This document shows positions 1 to 12,060 of a stretch of 64,000 nucleotides of DNA, piece by piece. A program made the position numbers and the translations under genes. The notes below the pieces were generated by a model that ran no database searches, had not been told where the DNA came from, and saw nothing but the letters and a program-made list of their open reading frames with translations. The number at the start of each line of letters is the position of its first letter. Position 1 is the first letter of the stretch. Source of the stretch: Aspidiotus rigidus (Eukaryota > Arthropoda > Insecta > Hemiptera > Diaspididae); contig JAVHKY010000039.1 in assembly GCA_035079385.1 (NCBI GenBank), forward strand, positions 620,001-684,000, given 5' to 3'.

Positions 1-2
1 AG

Positions 3-3000
3 ACTCTTGAAAAATATGCTGAACATGGTTTGTACGCCGAAATTAAGTACGATGGGGAACGAGTACAATTGCATAAACAGGGTTCAGATTTCAAATACTT
101 ATCCAGAAGTTTAAAACCCGTACAGCCTTATAAGGTGACTTTTTTCAACAAAATATTAATGTCGATTTTATAATCTGGTACCGTTTCTGAATTTTTTGTA
201 GACGAACTTAGTCTAAATTTCTTTAATTTTGGAAAGAATGGAAGGAGTCGAGCGCGAGTATAGAAACCAAAATTTTTAAGACGGTTCTTTTGATTAGAAA
301 TCATAGAGATACTTACCATATCTAGTCCATTCAGCCTACAGGATTGAAATTATTCTCAGGAGAGAGAGACTGTTTCCTGGGCCCTAGTTTATATTTCTCA
401 ACTGACAAGCTCATATCACCCTCATGGCGTTGATTCTGAGAGCCAGAATTTCTTTCTCATAGTCTTGAAAGGTTGACAAGGAAGGAAAATAGCACCACTG
501 AATGTTTGTACGAAATAACTCTTAAAATTTACAAAGGCAAAACAGAGTAGGGCAGTTGTGAACAAAATACAGCAGAAGGAAGAAAAATTGTAGACAAAGA
601 CTAATAACGGGGTTCTGAATTACAGGTCAGTCATTTTGGTGACTTCATCAAGGAAGCATTTCCACAAGGCAAAGATATGATACTGGATTGCGAGGTGCTA
701 ATGATGGATACAAAGACTGGTAATCCATTACCTTTTGGTACGTTAGGAAAGTACAAGGTGAAGGATTTTCATGCGTAATATTTACAGTATAGTAGTTCTA
801 AAATGGCTCATTATTGATCAATATGACATGACATACAAATGCTTTGTCTTCATAACCTTCCACCTATGTTCATTATCTCTGCTATCATCATTGTTTCCCA
901 ACATATCACTAATCACACGTGATGAAGCATTACATTCACTTCTACTGCAACAAGGAGCCAACTATAAATCCTCTTTCCAGAGATTTCTTGCTTATATTGC
1001 TTTTCTATTACTAAGGTAGTCGTTATACATCCTCAGCAGGAACTCGGGTATTGTATGCCTTTTGAACTTGCTGAGAATCTGTGGCTATAGCAGGTGATCA
1101 AACACACCTTTAATGTTGAAGGACACTACGCATTTTTTCCTTTGCTTCTACTGTTATATGGCCTGCCCTTCCAAAAGCCATATTACGTTGTGCAGAACAC
1201 TAAACTTTGCTTTAAGGACTTGTACAAATTTTGTCTTCTAGGCTGAACTAGGAACAGCTATACTCAACTACTAATGTTCAGTAAACTAGGGCCAAAGAAA
1301 GAGAAGGCGTGGCGTAATATGACTGAAGCGAGTGAGTCCGTGAGCCACTCAACCTAACATTCAGTATACTACATTAATACTTTACTGTAAAATTCTCTCT
1401 CTGAAATTAGATTTAAATACTTGTAACGAGAACAACTAGCCATTGATATGAAGAATAAACCTTTAATGAAACAAATAATTAAGTTGATACCTACTTATTT
1501 CTTTATCTTTGCAATAAATTTAATATTTTCTGAAATGATAGAAAAACGAATTTAAAGACGCCAACCCATGTCTTATCGTCTTTGATTGTCTTTATTTCAA
1601 TGGAGAATCTCTGCTAAACAGGTATAGCATACTGCTCATTCCAAGAGTTGAGCAAATAACAAAATCTTGAAATTAGGTGTACTGCATTTATTTCAGGCCA
1701 TTGCAAGAGCGTTTCGATATATTGCAGAAAAATATGAAAGATATTCCTAACCACGTTCAAATTTCAGAAAAAAAGCTTATCAAGGTAAGTTGAGAATACT
1801 TTTAAACAATGTTCTTTCATGTAAACTTAAAGGCGAGGGAGTTACCTCTAATCCTATCATATATAATACTTACTTACCATTTTGTTGTCGGGCAAATTCT
1901 CTCCATTTCACTTACACAGGATACAAACGATTTAGAATTGATGTTAGCCGATGTTCTCGATCGAGGTCTTGAAGGACTCGTTCTTAAAGATCCAAAGGTG
2001 AGTTTGCCCAATACACTTATTTCTCTCTGTAAAATACACTTATTTCTCTCTGTAAAATACGTGACTTTGTCAGGATACTTTTGATGGATAACGCCACGTC
2101 TCCGTCCAAACGATTTGACCAAAGGGTGACTACGGCGGTTATGAGTGATATAGACAAAAGGGATGTGGAAAAATTTAGACAAGAGCGGGAAAAATATTTG
2201 GTTAACCGATTCGCAGGATTTTGCAAACCCTCAAGAGAACTTGGAATTTCTTGACTCGAAAGCTTGGACTTGGGAAAATTTGAAAAATGTAAGGAATAGG
2301 GTGGGATCAAGATACCAAGAAGCTTCGTTCAGCATAGGAGTGTAGACGTCGTAGTTCAGACTTTTTTTCAGGTCCATGTCCCCAGCTCCCATCTCGATTC
2401 TTGAGCAGGGAGGGGGTCGATTCTTTTGTGCTGGATCGAGCTGGTCTAGGAGGGTTTCACGTCACTTTCCCTGATCCATTCTCCCGAAATAAATATTCCC
2501 TAAAAAAAATTTCCCTAACGACAAATTCCCTAAACCAGAAATTACCTAATAGAATTTTCGCTAAAACAATTATCGCTAACGACAAATTCCCTAACGCGTT
2601 TTCTCTACTGTGATAATATCCATTTGCATAGCAATTGCAAAATCAGTGAAGACGTCGGCAGTTCGCTGAGTACTTGTCAGTAGTGCAGCAAAATGCCACC
2701 ACAGTTCGATGGAAAGCAGATGACCCTGGATGGGTACGTTTACCAGAAAGCGCTGCCTAAAGGAGGACGTACATACTGGGTATGTAGATTAGCGAAGCGC
2801 AAGGAGTGCAAAGCCCGTGCCGTAACTACAGATCCAACAAGCGGCCAGCCAATGATGGTGTACAAAGGTCCTGATGAATCGAGACATGACCATCCGCCAA
2901 ACGTAGACGAGAATGTTGCCCGACAGTTGACAAGGTCTATACAACGCAAAGCAGCAGAGAATCCAGCGCAACCTCCGTCACAGCTGATTCGTAATGAGTT

Positions 3001-6000
3001 GCAAGGTGTAGAGGAGGAGGTACTGAGTCAGATGCCGACCCAGCCTGCACTTGTTCGATCACTACAAAGAATACGGCGTAAGGAGCTTCCTGGTAATCCG
3101 AAAAGACTGTCAGACCTTGGAGAATTACCAGCGAGATACCAAAAAACATTGTTGGGAGAACAGTTTGTTCTCTACGATTCCGGACCTCCTCCTCAGGCAT
3201 GTGACGACGATGATGATGAAGAAGGAGAACAACAGGAAGAGGAGGACCAGCCAGTAACGCAAAGAATAATCGTTTTTGCAACTCGAAGAAATGTAGAGAT
3301 GCTATGCGCCAGTTCCATCTGGTTCTTAGATGGAACTTTTAAAACGGCCTCAAACCTATTTTCGCAACTGTTCACAGTTATTGGTTTACGCGCACGTGCT
3401 GGCCACCCAGGTGAAGTCGTCGCAGTTCCATTCGTTTATGCGTTACTCACGGGCAAGACATCAGCAATGTACCAGAAAGTACTGGAAGTCGTGAAAGAGG
3501 CAGTAGACACGTTCCATGTTGCGCCATGCACGCCGGACAAAATTATGACTGACTTCGAATTGGGGATAATCAACGCTTGTCGTGCCGTGTATCCTGCAGT
3601 ACCAATTTCGTGTTGCTACTTCCACTTAGGACAAATAATATACCGACGGGTGCAGGAGGAAGGGCTGCAGGAACAGTACAGAAGTACTGAAGATCGATCG
3701 GTCAAAAGATTTACCCACATGTTGTTAGCCCTCGCCTTCGTGCCGGAAGCCGATGTGCCTGCCTCATTTAGAGCTTTACGCCGTGAGTGTCCACCCGATC
3801 TGCGTGACCTGTATGACAGATTCAATGAGTACTTCATCGCCGGGAAACCTGCCAGAGGACGACGAGTAGCCGTTCCACCGCGGTATCCACCAGCGCTGTG
3901 GAACCAGTATAACACGGCAGTGAATAAATCGCACCGGACCAACAACGTGTCGGAGGGGTGGCACAACCGCTTCCGACTCGTTGTTGGTCGGCACCATCCT
4001 GACATATATACAGCAATATCGGAAATCCAGAAGGAGCAAGGATACAGTGAGATGTGCCTAGTTGAGCTTTCTATGGGCAAGAAAGTTAAGGCTGCACCAA
4101 CTGCTAAATGGATTGAACTACAACACCGGTTGGAAAGCATAGCAGCTGAATACAACACGCGCCCTCGACTTGAATACCTAGGTTCTATCGCGGCAAATGT
4201 AACTATTTCACGAAACAATTAAATTTTTCATTTCATTAATATCTTTGTACGAGTAAGTGCGGTATTTTTTCCGAATCTCAAACCGACCGATTGTATATTA
4301 TTTTGTATAATAACTGTACATTGCGCGTGTAAATATTTGCTTAATATAGTCCACTTTCCGTTGTCTTATTGACTGATTTTAATCTACGAAAAGTTAAAAT
4401 CTACCCACACACTTACAATCATCAAAATTGGGTTCTAGATGACTTCTGGTTTCCCCTCCCCCAAGGACTGGAGGTGAAACGGGTATCTACAATGGAAAAA
4501 CTCGAAAGCATAATACAGCAAAAAAGTAGCTCACATAATTCAGCCGCTTTTCAGACCAAAAATTGAATAAGACGGGGCCTGGCATGTTTACAGCCCTCTC
4601 GTAAGGTTGGAGGGGAAAGGACCGGCACAAACGAAAAAATCCACGGTACAATCCCGCACGAATGGGCACAAATGATCCCATCCATAATTGTCCCGAAAAT
4701 CCATTATTTTATTGTCCAAATTAGGTCTTGTATGCCTACAGACCCCCAACAATTGGAGAGGAAGGAGACCAGCACAAACAATGAACTTCACGGCACAATC
4801 CTGTACAAACCTTTTACAAACGAATCCACCCGCTCCCACCCCAAAAATCAAAACAAGCGCTCGCATTTCCACAGTTTTCCATTGGGTGGATAGAAAGGAG
4901 ACCCGCACAAATGATAAATTCTACGGTACAACCAACCACTCCCACCCTAGATGGGCCTCTTTTCTTCATTTTCTCTGGGACTGTTTCTCTTTCAGGGATT
5001 ATACGAACCTGGAAAACGACGTTGGATCAAAGTAAAGCGCGATTATTTATTTGAAGGCAAAGCTGCAGATTCGGTGGACTTGGTCGTCTTGGGTGCATGG
5101 TACGGAACTGGTCGACGTGGTGGCATCATGAGCGTTTTCCTGATGGGATGTTACGATTCTGAGAATGAGTGCTGGCGTTCAGTCACAAAGGTGCACGGTC
5201 CAGATGATGAGACACTTCAGGCTTTACAGGTAAAAACACATTAGGATATACGTCGTCTCAAGCAGATTCTGTCCCAATTAGAAAATAAGAATCAAAAGCT
5301 TGAAAGTTTAGAGAGAGTTGGGTGATGTGACAGGATGAGTATTGCCTTGACTACTTTGGGGACCGGATAATATTTTGAGCAACAGGTGCCCGTCACATCA
5401 AGGGGAACTTTGACATTTCTATGATCATTAAATTATGCCGAGTCTAAACTGAAGCCTCCATGCCGTAGAAGCTGTGGAACTCTCTACCTTATCAATTTTT
5501 TAAAAATATATTTCTCGTTGAATTTGAAGAGCTACGCGATGCAGAGAACACCTATGAAATCGACAAGAATAAAATCTTTTAAATTACTGCTCGGACTGGT
5601 ATTCTACTTCAATTTTCCTAGCAGCCATGTAGACTTTTCTTCGATGTGTAATGACACCTCAATTTTCTAATAATATGTACTCAAAAATCGTGAACTTTTT
5701 GCAGACACAATTGGATATGGTGAAGATAAGTCGCGACGCGAATAAAATTCCTACTTGGTTGAACATAACCAGAAGTATGGCGCCAGACTTTGTGGCTAAA
5801 GACCCAAAGGTACGCATTGTAAGCTAACTTGAATTTCTGAACAAATTAAAAAAATATTCTTCGGTATACAGGTTATGCCAGTATGGGAAATACTTGGTCC
5901 AGAATTTACGAAAAGCGATAAGCATACCGCGAGCGGTATCTCAATTCGGTTCCCACGAATGGTGAGAGTTCGCGACGACAAGAACTGGGAAAGTGCTACG

Positions 6001-6200
6001 ACTTTGGCTGAACTAGAGGTAATTCTAGCATTAGGCCTGGGTAAGAAGTCGAAGTTGTACTACGTATTTAGTGATCATTAAATTGTTCGCAGAATATATC
6101 TCGTGTCTCTAAAACAAACGCGGGCTCACGTCTGAAAAACTTCTTCAGCACCCAGTCGAATATAAATTCTACGCATACAACATCAGCCGGCGAAGATTAA
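3..6200 (+). CDS. LIG3: DNA ligase 3, 3' part (nine exons, window starts inside the gene)
   Basis: ATP-dependent DNA ligase that seals nicks in base-excision and single-strand-break repair and in mitochondrial DNA. Exons read 3-134, 626-757, 1542-1621, 1697-1784, 1920-1997, 4996-5229, 5705-5809, 5872-6018 and 6093-6200; all joins are GT-AG and keep one frame (367 residues plus stop). Ligase motif I AEIKYDGERVQ lies in the first exon (active-site Lys codon 45-47). Other landmarks are CLIVFDCLYFNG (motif III region), EGLVLKD (motif IV), RRWIKVKRDYL (motif V), then the OB-fold with VVLGAWYG and GISIRFPR. The order and wording match ligase III rather than ligases I or IV. The N-terminal zinc finger and DNA-binding domain lie before the window. 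The last exon is a short Ser/Asn/Thr-rich tail, so no BRCT domain is encoded in this isoform. The 2998-bp fifth intron holds a transposase ORF. Confidence 0.93.
2484..2604. repeat. short interspersed ATTCCCTAA-type repeats upstream of the MULE ORF
   Basis: The motif AAATTCCCTAA and close variants (ATTCCCTAAA, TTTCCCTAACGAC, AAATTACCTAATAG, TTATCGCTAACGAC) recur about seven times in 120 bases, ending about 90 bases before the transposase start. Clustered subterminal repeats like this often mark DNA-transposon ends and can be transposase binding sites. I could not match a terminal inverted repeat on the far side of the ORF. Confidence 0.5.
2693..4222 (+). CDS. FLYWCH/MULE-type transposase, intact, nested in a LIG3 intron
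   Basis: A 509-residue intronless ORF. Residues about 10-70 resemble a FLYWCH zinc finger (GYVYQKALPKGGRTYWVC, then HDHPP). An acidic stretch follows at about 171-186. The MULE catalytic domain follows: D213 in WFLDGTF, D287 in IMTDFELG, a CCYFHLGQ segment (C308, H311) and E421 in NNVSEGWHNRF, which together give a plausible D-D-E triad. No stop or frameshift breaks it. In this family the protein cuts and joins element ends in the nucleus. It sits in the same orientation as LIG3 within the fifth ligase intron. An intact ORF could mean a young transposon or a domesticated FLYWCH protein. Terminal repeats and a 9-11 bp target duplication were not found by eye. Confidence 0.85.
   Translation: MPPQFDGKQMTLDGYVYQKALPKGGRTYWVCRLAKRKECKARAVTTDPTSGQPMMVYKGPDESRHDHPPNVDENVARQLTRSIQRKAAENPAQPPSQLIRNELQGVEEEVLSQMPTQPALVRSLQRIRRKELPGNPKRLSDLGELPARYQKTLLGEQFVLYDSGPPPQACDDDDDEEGEQQEEEDQPVTQRIIVFATRRNVEMLCASSIWFLDGTFKTASNLFSQLFTVIGLRARAGHPGEVVAVPFVYALLTGKTSAMYQKVLEVVKEAVDTFHVAPCTPDKIMTDFELGIINACRAVYPAVPISCCYFHLGQIIYRRVQEEGLQEQYRSTEDRSVKRFTHMLLALAFVPEADVPASFRALRRECPPDLRDLYDRFNEYFIAGKPARGRRVAVPPRYPPALWNQYNTAVNKSHRTNNVSEGWHNRFRLVVGRHHPDIYTAISEIQKEQGYSEMCLVELSMGKKVKAAPTAKWIELQHRLESIAAEYNTRPRLEYLGSIAANVTISRNN
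4607..4940. repeat. three imperfect tandem units in the LIG3 intron
   Basis: Units beginning near 4607, 4755 and 4884 share the pattern GGAGRGGAAAGGA, then CCRGCACAAA, then a CACGGTACAATCC-like string. The period is about 130-150 bases. The array fills the end of the large intron just before the exon at 4996. Function is unknown. Confidence 0.5.
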
Positions 6201-6387
6201 AAAAATGAAACCAACTATTTGAGCACATCCAGTACCAGCCCATCGTCCACAAAACAACTAGATCTTACTAAACCTGTAGATTGTAGAAGATGATATAAAA
6301 TGAAAACGATTTGTAACAAATATCAATGTATTTTATAAATCTCAGAAGATGGTACACATAATTATAAATTATTCATGATACAAAAAA

Positions 6388-6393
6388 AATAAA
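6388..6393 (+). promoter_or_regulatory. candidate polyadenylation signal of LIG3
   Basis: An AATAAA hexamer lies 188 bases after the LIG3 stop codon in an AT-rich 3' UTR. It is the clearest canonical signal downstream of the stop. The cleavage site is not visible from sequence alone. Confidence 0.4.
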
Positions 6394-6711
6394 GCGAAAG
6401 ATCTCATTACAAATAGAAACAATAAAGTCAAAATATTCTTGCAAGGTTTTTGATAGATATTTTTTAGCTTTTAGGATTCTAAAGTAGGTAGATTGTAATC
6501 AGTGCTTATGAATATTAGAGGATTTTCAGCGTCTTACATTGACCATTGTTAGCTTGACAGCTGTTTGTTTGAACTTGATACTGGTAAGAGAGAAATTAAA
6601 AGTCAGCTCAAGAATTGCTACTGAACGATGGACTGTTATTGTCGTCAACTATGAGTTTCAGAGTACTCTAATTTACGTGGGTAGATTAATTGAGAAAAGA
6701 AGAGGAAAAAC

Positions 6712-7200
6712 TTGGGAAATTTTATTGCGACTGGAAATGTTATTGTCTATCCTCCCAACAGAGAGGCGTTTGCAGCAGAAACTGTGAAAGCCAAACTTGA
6801 AAGTAAAGCAGCCGAGCACCCAGAACAACCACCCGCTCAACTGCTACGAACAGAACTTGCTGGCCTGCCGGCTAGAGTGCAGAGTCAGTTACCTGACCAA
6901 CCTGCTCTGGCGCAAATAGTGCAAAGGACGCGTCGCCGAGATATGTCACCTACTCCGACGAGCCTGTCGGCTTTATGCGATTTACCGGACCTATACAAAC
7001 AGACGCTTCTCCAGGAGAACTTCCTCTTGTACGACAGTAGACCAACCGCAGATGAAGATGATGAACGTAGCAAAAGTGAATCGGAGAGCAGCAGCAAAGA
7101 ACGCACGGATGTTAGTAGGGTTGGTTGTGGTGTTTGCAACGCGAAGGAATATAGAGCTGTTCTATCCGTTTTAAAATGCACGATCCGTTTTAAAAGATGA
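6712..7200 (+). pseudogene. truncated paralogue of the FLYWCH/MULE transposase
   Basis: Residues 27-128 of this frame (for example AAEHPEQPPAQLLRTELAG and LYKQTLLQENFLLYDS) align with residues about 87-162 of the intact MULE ORF (AAENPAQPPSQLIRNELQG and RYQKTLLGEQFVLYDS), including the acidic run that follows. The paralogue's RIIVFATRRNVEM is matched here by VVFATRRNIE in another frame near 7126-7155, so a frameshift is present. The catalytic domain is missing: the sequence runs straight into a tandem repeat at 7158. It is a 5' fragment or a deleted copy, not a working gene. Confidence 0.75.
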
Positions 7201-7370
7201 AATCCGTTTTAAAAGGTGCGTAACACGGTTTCCATCTCGTAACACGGTTCTATCCGTTTTAAAATGCACGACCCATTTTACATGGTGTGATCCGTTTCAA
7301 AAGATGTGATCCGTTTTAAAAGGTGCGTAACACGGTTTCCATCTTGTAACACGGCTTACATCTTGTAACA
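7158..7370. repeat. two-unit tandem repeat of about 95-115 bp
   Basis: Each unit starts with TTCTATCCGTTTTAAAATGC, contains several TCCGTTTTAAAAG submotifs, and ends with GGTGCGTAACACGGTTTCCAT. Unit starts are near 7158 and 7248. The array begins where the MULE fragment stops, which suggests an element end or a rearrangement junction. Confidence 0.65.
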
Positions 7371-7469
7371 TGATGATACACTACTATTCATCAACTATTC
7401 ATAACTGAATTCTTACTCATGTTTCTATATTCTTTTCGTTTCTTTTTCTTTTTTTTCTTTTTTTTTTAG

Positions 7470-7775
7470 AATAATGTTTCTCTTGAAAAGGAAAGTTACC
7501 GGTATGTCGACGCTTCATTTTCTCAAGAAGAAGTTCTGTGTACTCGCGACACAGAGGTAACGAAACATTTCTGTTCATTCGTACCAGTCCAGAAAAATGT
7601 TCAATTGCTTGAGAAAGTAAAAACTTATATTCAACGTTTTTTCATTTCTATCTATTCTTTCTTTTTTATGTGTTTCATCTTCCTGTAGTCTCAGGAATTT
7701 TCTCAAGATTCAAACGAGGAGTTCAGTGATATGGAAGGCAATGATAAGGAATGGCTCGGCCTCATGGAATTGTAA
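7470..7775 (+). CDS. possible two terminal exons of an unrecognised gene
   Basis: A pyrimidine-rich tract ends in TTTAG at 7469, followed by an 87-base open exon (7470-7556) with donor GTAACG. A second acceptor (CTTCCTGTAG, 7679-7688) opens another 87-base exon (7689-7775) ending in TAA. Both are in the same phase and encode Ser/Glu/Asp-rich peptide such as SQEFSQDSNEEFSDMEGND. This could be the acidic C-terminus of a transposon gene, perhaps linked to the MULE fragment upstream. No domain is recognised and the exons may be chance. Confidence 0.2.
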
Positions 7776-10700
7776 TAGCGGGGGATGGGGTGCCGGTGAA
7801 GACATTAAAAACGTGAAAGAAAGAAGAGAATGGAATTGTTCCAGATTGAAATTTTCGCTCAATTAATTGATGAGAAATATTGCCAAAGTTGTAAGTGTAA
7901 CTTGCATCTTGCATTAGATTTGTCACATCTGAGCTCAACATTTTCATAGGTTAATAGATTTGTATACCCATTGTACGCATACACAGCATTTGTCATCTTT
8001 CTGTGCCTTCTAGTTATACTTATATTCTCAAATTTTCACTTACTCATTCCTTACGTTCTAGAAACGTCAGTCCCTAGCCCGAAATACTACCAAGCTGAAT
8101 ACTTACAATATACCATCCTTCTCTTCTTTAGATTTTCCTTCTTGATGTAAATAACATACTTACATAGTACTTCTACAATTAGTCTCTTTTTCATTAAGCT
8201 CTTCGGCGCTACTTACTGTAGCGTACGCGCTCTACAAAGATTTCGCGTCGTATTCTACGACTGACAAAGTATGATCTAAACTCTGTTCATATTAATAGTA
8301 TCACAGAAACTTGTAGGGGTAAATAACACTCTCTTACTTTGAACAGACTACTACTTTATTAACGTAGGCGCTCTACCGATCCCTAGAGGAGTAGACAGAC
8401 CGTGGGTCTTCGGTCTCTGCGCAAAGGTACAGATTACTGAACGACGAGACAAAGCTACCCTCCTTCCTCTCATTGAAAACGGTGAGATGTGAGGTTTCTC
8501 ATTTTTTTCCGACAAGTAACCAGCATATAGAAGCTTGATTGCCGAAGAGTACTGACACAAGAGGGTGAACCATCAGGAAAACTACTTTGATCCGATCACT
8601 TGCGATCATACTCGGACAATCAAACGCTCCTGGACAGACGCTAAGATTTCAATCATTGGGATTCATTCTGAGTAGTGTAAGTAGTGCACTAGATATTAAA
8701 AAGATCTCAAGTGTACAATTCTACCTTACCGTTAGAACAGCTGACAAGCTTGGTACCCACCACCTCTTGAAAATAGTTCTTATCATTCACTTTGTCTAAA
8801 ATTACAACCTGGGTACTTATTTTGGAGAAATTATCTATCTGTGTTGGTTTTCAGACCAAGTATGAGAAGCAAGCTAACTGGCTCATGAAATAATTACACA
8901 CTTCCCAGTAATAGATTATGAAAACATCTTATCCCTGTAGTAGTGTTATGCCCGCGCTATTCACGCTCTTCTTTTCTTTTTTTTTTTCCTCTTCGAGATA
9001 GACTTCATCTATTTCTTATTACCTTCTAATCCAGTAATCTACATAGATGGGCCAACCTTTTAATTACTTGTCCTATTAGCAGTTGACATATTTAGTTTTC
9101 GACATCGTTTCAATTCTCACTTGCCTCTTTTTTCGTTCTCCTCGTACTACCTATTTAATTTCTTTCGTTTTGTGGTCTAATCTCGACCCGCTCATGTTAA
9201 TATCTTCATAGGTTTATTTAGTTTATTTAACTCGTTTAATCTTTATCAGATGTCGCCAACCTTGTTCTACGTTGTAATACTTTTAGTCAACACCTCAAAT
9301 TCTTTTCGCTTCTATTTACGTCAGTATCACTTTTCGATATGCTAATAGGCTTATTTCTCTTTTTCGACTAATCTCTGATCTTAATCAATTCAGTTCATCT
9401 CCATTCACATTCTAGTTTTCCGAACTTCTTCTTGTCTACGTGACTGCGAGCTCGTCTCGAATCTTCTCGAATCTTTTCACTCGCATCATGCGACTCCACC
9501 TTTTACTCTCGATTCTCATATGAGCAGTAGCTGAACGCCTGTCAAATCAGAGCAGTCCAGAAGCATCTATTATCCGCATCTCACGTTTGATCGTTTCGCC
9601 TTTCTTTCGTGAATGCCGACTCTCTCTCGTTTCTCATTCATTTTTACTATACGAGTATTTTCCTATTTCTTTATATTTTCTTGCATAAACTTTCCTTTCA
9701 TTTCTTTTCTTTTTCTGCCTTTAAATTCATCGTTTTACGTATTATCGTGTTCGAATCGTAAAGACTTGCTGTAGGTATAATTATCGAACCTTGTGTGAAT
9801 TCAGGGAATAAAATATTTTTCTCGTAATTTATTTTATTTCTTTCGATCGTGAATTCATAACAGTAGTGCTTCCCCTTCAAGAAAAGTTGAAGGGCGGGTT
9901 GTCAACGATGATGAAGATCGGGTGAATTATAGTAGAGTTTAGGACATCTGGACATCACTAAAGACAGCCGCTGAACGCCGCCAATTAGAATTTCTTGAAC
10001 GAAGCGGTATCAGCACTAAAATACAAAGAAACCTCATCCCGCGAATGAAGATTATTTGCGAGAGAATCTTTCCGCAGTTGCTTTTGGATTTGAAAAAGAG
10101 AGTGTGAATATATCTAGTAATACGATATTATACCGATAGAGGAAACATACAGATTCTTTGGCTCAGAAAAAAAAAGTTATCTTACTTGAGAGAGGAAGAA
10201 ATTCGGGGGATGTAGGTAGTAATTTTACAATTGTGGAAGACCACATTTCTACTTGTAGACAAAGATATTATTATATGGGAGGATAATTTGGCTATTAATT
10301 TCAAATACATCTAAATCGAACATGAGGCGTGATGGGTTTAAACGATTATTATTCCCAGGTTTAGATTATAATTAGTTGGAAAAACACATTGAGCAGTCTC
10401 AAATTCCAACTTCAAAATGCCAGTAGCAATAGAATTAATAAAAAAATTCGATATCTAACGCAACATACTAGTTCATTCGCTAATTAAAAAATTCAAATCG
10501 AGATCATTAAAAATAATATAATAATATGAACAAAACAATTTTTGAAATGTCTAGGCGAAAGAAAAGAAGAGATAGTGTCATTAGCTTTAAAACAAACATA
10601 TTTTTGTGAGAAATTTTCAGCGAATAGAACTGCATAGATTTTATTGCACGCAAGAAAAAAAAGAAAAAATTAATACGAAAGAAAGACATACAAAAAAAAA

Positions 10701-10877
10701 AAGTAAAATTAACGCAATATTAAAAAAAAAAAAAAAGAAACTTGTTTAAAACTACAGTAATACGTTGGGTGAAAAAAATGTAAAATTTTGCGAGTGCAAA
10801 CATAAAAGAACAAAAGAAACAATGCTAGTCATCGTGAAAAATACGAATACAACAATTTATAAAATTTGATGTGTATT
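7776..10877. other. gene-poor AT-rich stretch
   Basis: Only short ORFs without recognisable domains were seen. Several pyrimidine-rich and A-rich tracts are present, for example poly-A near 10720-10740. No RNA gene, terminal repeat or splice-consistent exon could be supported. Confidence 0.5.
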
Positions 10878-12060
10878 TTATTGTGTCATCAATGCGTTTC
10901 TTGCCTTTGTCGGTTTCCCTCTCTTTTTCTGTCCTAAAAAGACACTGTTTGCTGCCGGTGGAACGTCGACTAATTTCAAGTATATAAGCATGCCTAACCA
11001 ATGCTTACAACCACTGTTCTGTAAGAATACAGGACACAAACAACTGGACTCAGTTATAGCCGCAGAGTATTCACTATAATCTTTCAAATACTATATCGAT
11101 GTTCTTTGAAGCTCTTGCATGATTTTCTGAAACTGAACCTATACATGCGGTTTCAGTCGTTTGAATTTGAATGAACTCATGAAGTATTGAGTAGTTATCT
11201 ACATTGTGAAGCTATTACAGCCCTTCTCTATTTTTGATGGTCCATTAATAGGCCAATGTCCACAATTCTAAAGATGTAGTGGGCATATCAGAAAATATTT
11301 CACTACTACGTCGCAGAGATCAATTTTTTACCATTTGCACACTTCAACGAATTGACCAAGTAATCTCTCGCGTATGATGGGGTACCTCTTCATCCACAAG
11401 TTTGTACTTCTTCGAAGAAAGTCCTGGGGTGGCCCCTTTATACCAACAGGAGTACTTTTTCAGAGTCTGTATATCCACTTTTAAGTGTCCACGTTCACCT
11501 CCTTTCGTTAATGGTTTCGGAAAGTCTTCGATGTAAAACACATTATGCAGACTGTCAGATGGCCAAAAACTGCAACATAGGCATGTATAACGACGTCCTC
11601 GTATTGGTAAGTAAGAATGTTGGTACCCACTGTGACGCTGCGCTACCTGTCGCAAAGGGGTGAAACTTTTTGTTTTTGTCACTAACACGGTAGCATCCAC
11701 AAGGACAACGGGATACCCTTGCCAAACTAATTTAAACGTGTGATGAACAAGAGGCGACTTCGTTGCAAGAAAGCTCTTCATCGATAGCACTATTTTTGGG
11801 TCTTGTTTGTCAACGTCTAAGGATTCTGCAAATTGGTGTATGGTAGGCTAGAATAAATAGCTTTCAACATTTTCAGAAACGCGTTCTTCTTCCAAGAATA
11901 ATTCGACACACATTTTGTGCGCGCTGACAATTCGTGAGCAGTACTTATTCTCTCGTAGGTTTTTAAGGTAGGACTTGAACTGTGATTTCCGAGGCTCCGG
12001 CATTCCTCGTCTATGGATGAGGTCCAGAATGGAATTTGGTTTTACAATTCTATCTTCAAA
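10878..12060 (-). pseudogene. decayed MULE transposase with SWIM zinc finger
   Basis: Read on the minus strand, the piece 12060-11870 (SILDLIHRRGMPEPRK and following) runs after a stop and gap into 11790-11344. That piece contains HHTFKLVWQGYPVVLVD, which matches the common MULE block YKLxWQGYPVLVxGTT. A further piece, 11087-10878, contains CLCPVFLQNSGCKH followed by VPPAANSVFLGQKKRG; the CxC...CxH pattern and the PPAA...GQKKRGxP tail are typical of the SWIM finger at the C-terminus of MULE transposases. Stops and missing blocks between the pieces, including the expected catalytic segments, show that it is dead. It is a different lineage from the FLYWCH/MULE ORF at 2693. Confidence 0.65.

Noticed and set aside
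2163..2345. Open frame in the LIG3 intron that might be an extra exon
   Set aside because: No ligase similarity, no good acceptor, and the flanking exons (1920-1997 and 4996-5229) join in frame to a conserved ligase sequence without it.
3616..4218. 200-codon minus-strand ORF opposite the MULE transposase
   Set aside because: Antisense shadow of the long conserved plus-strand ORF, no domain recognised.
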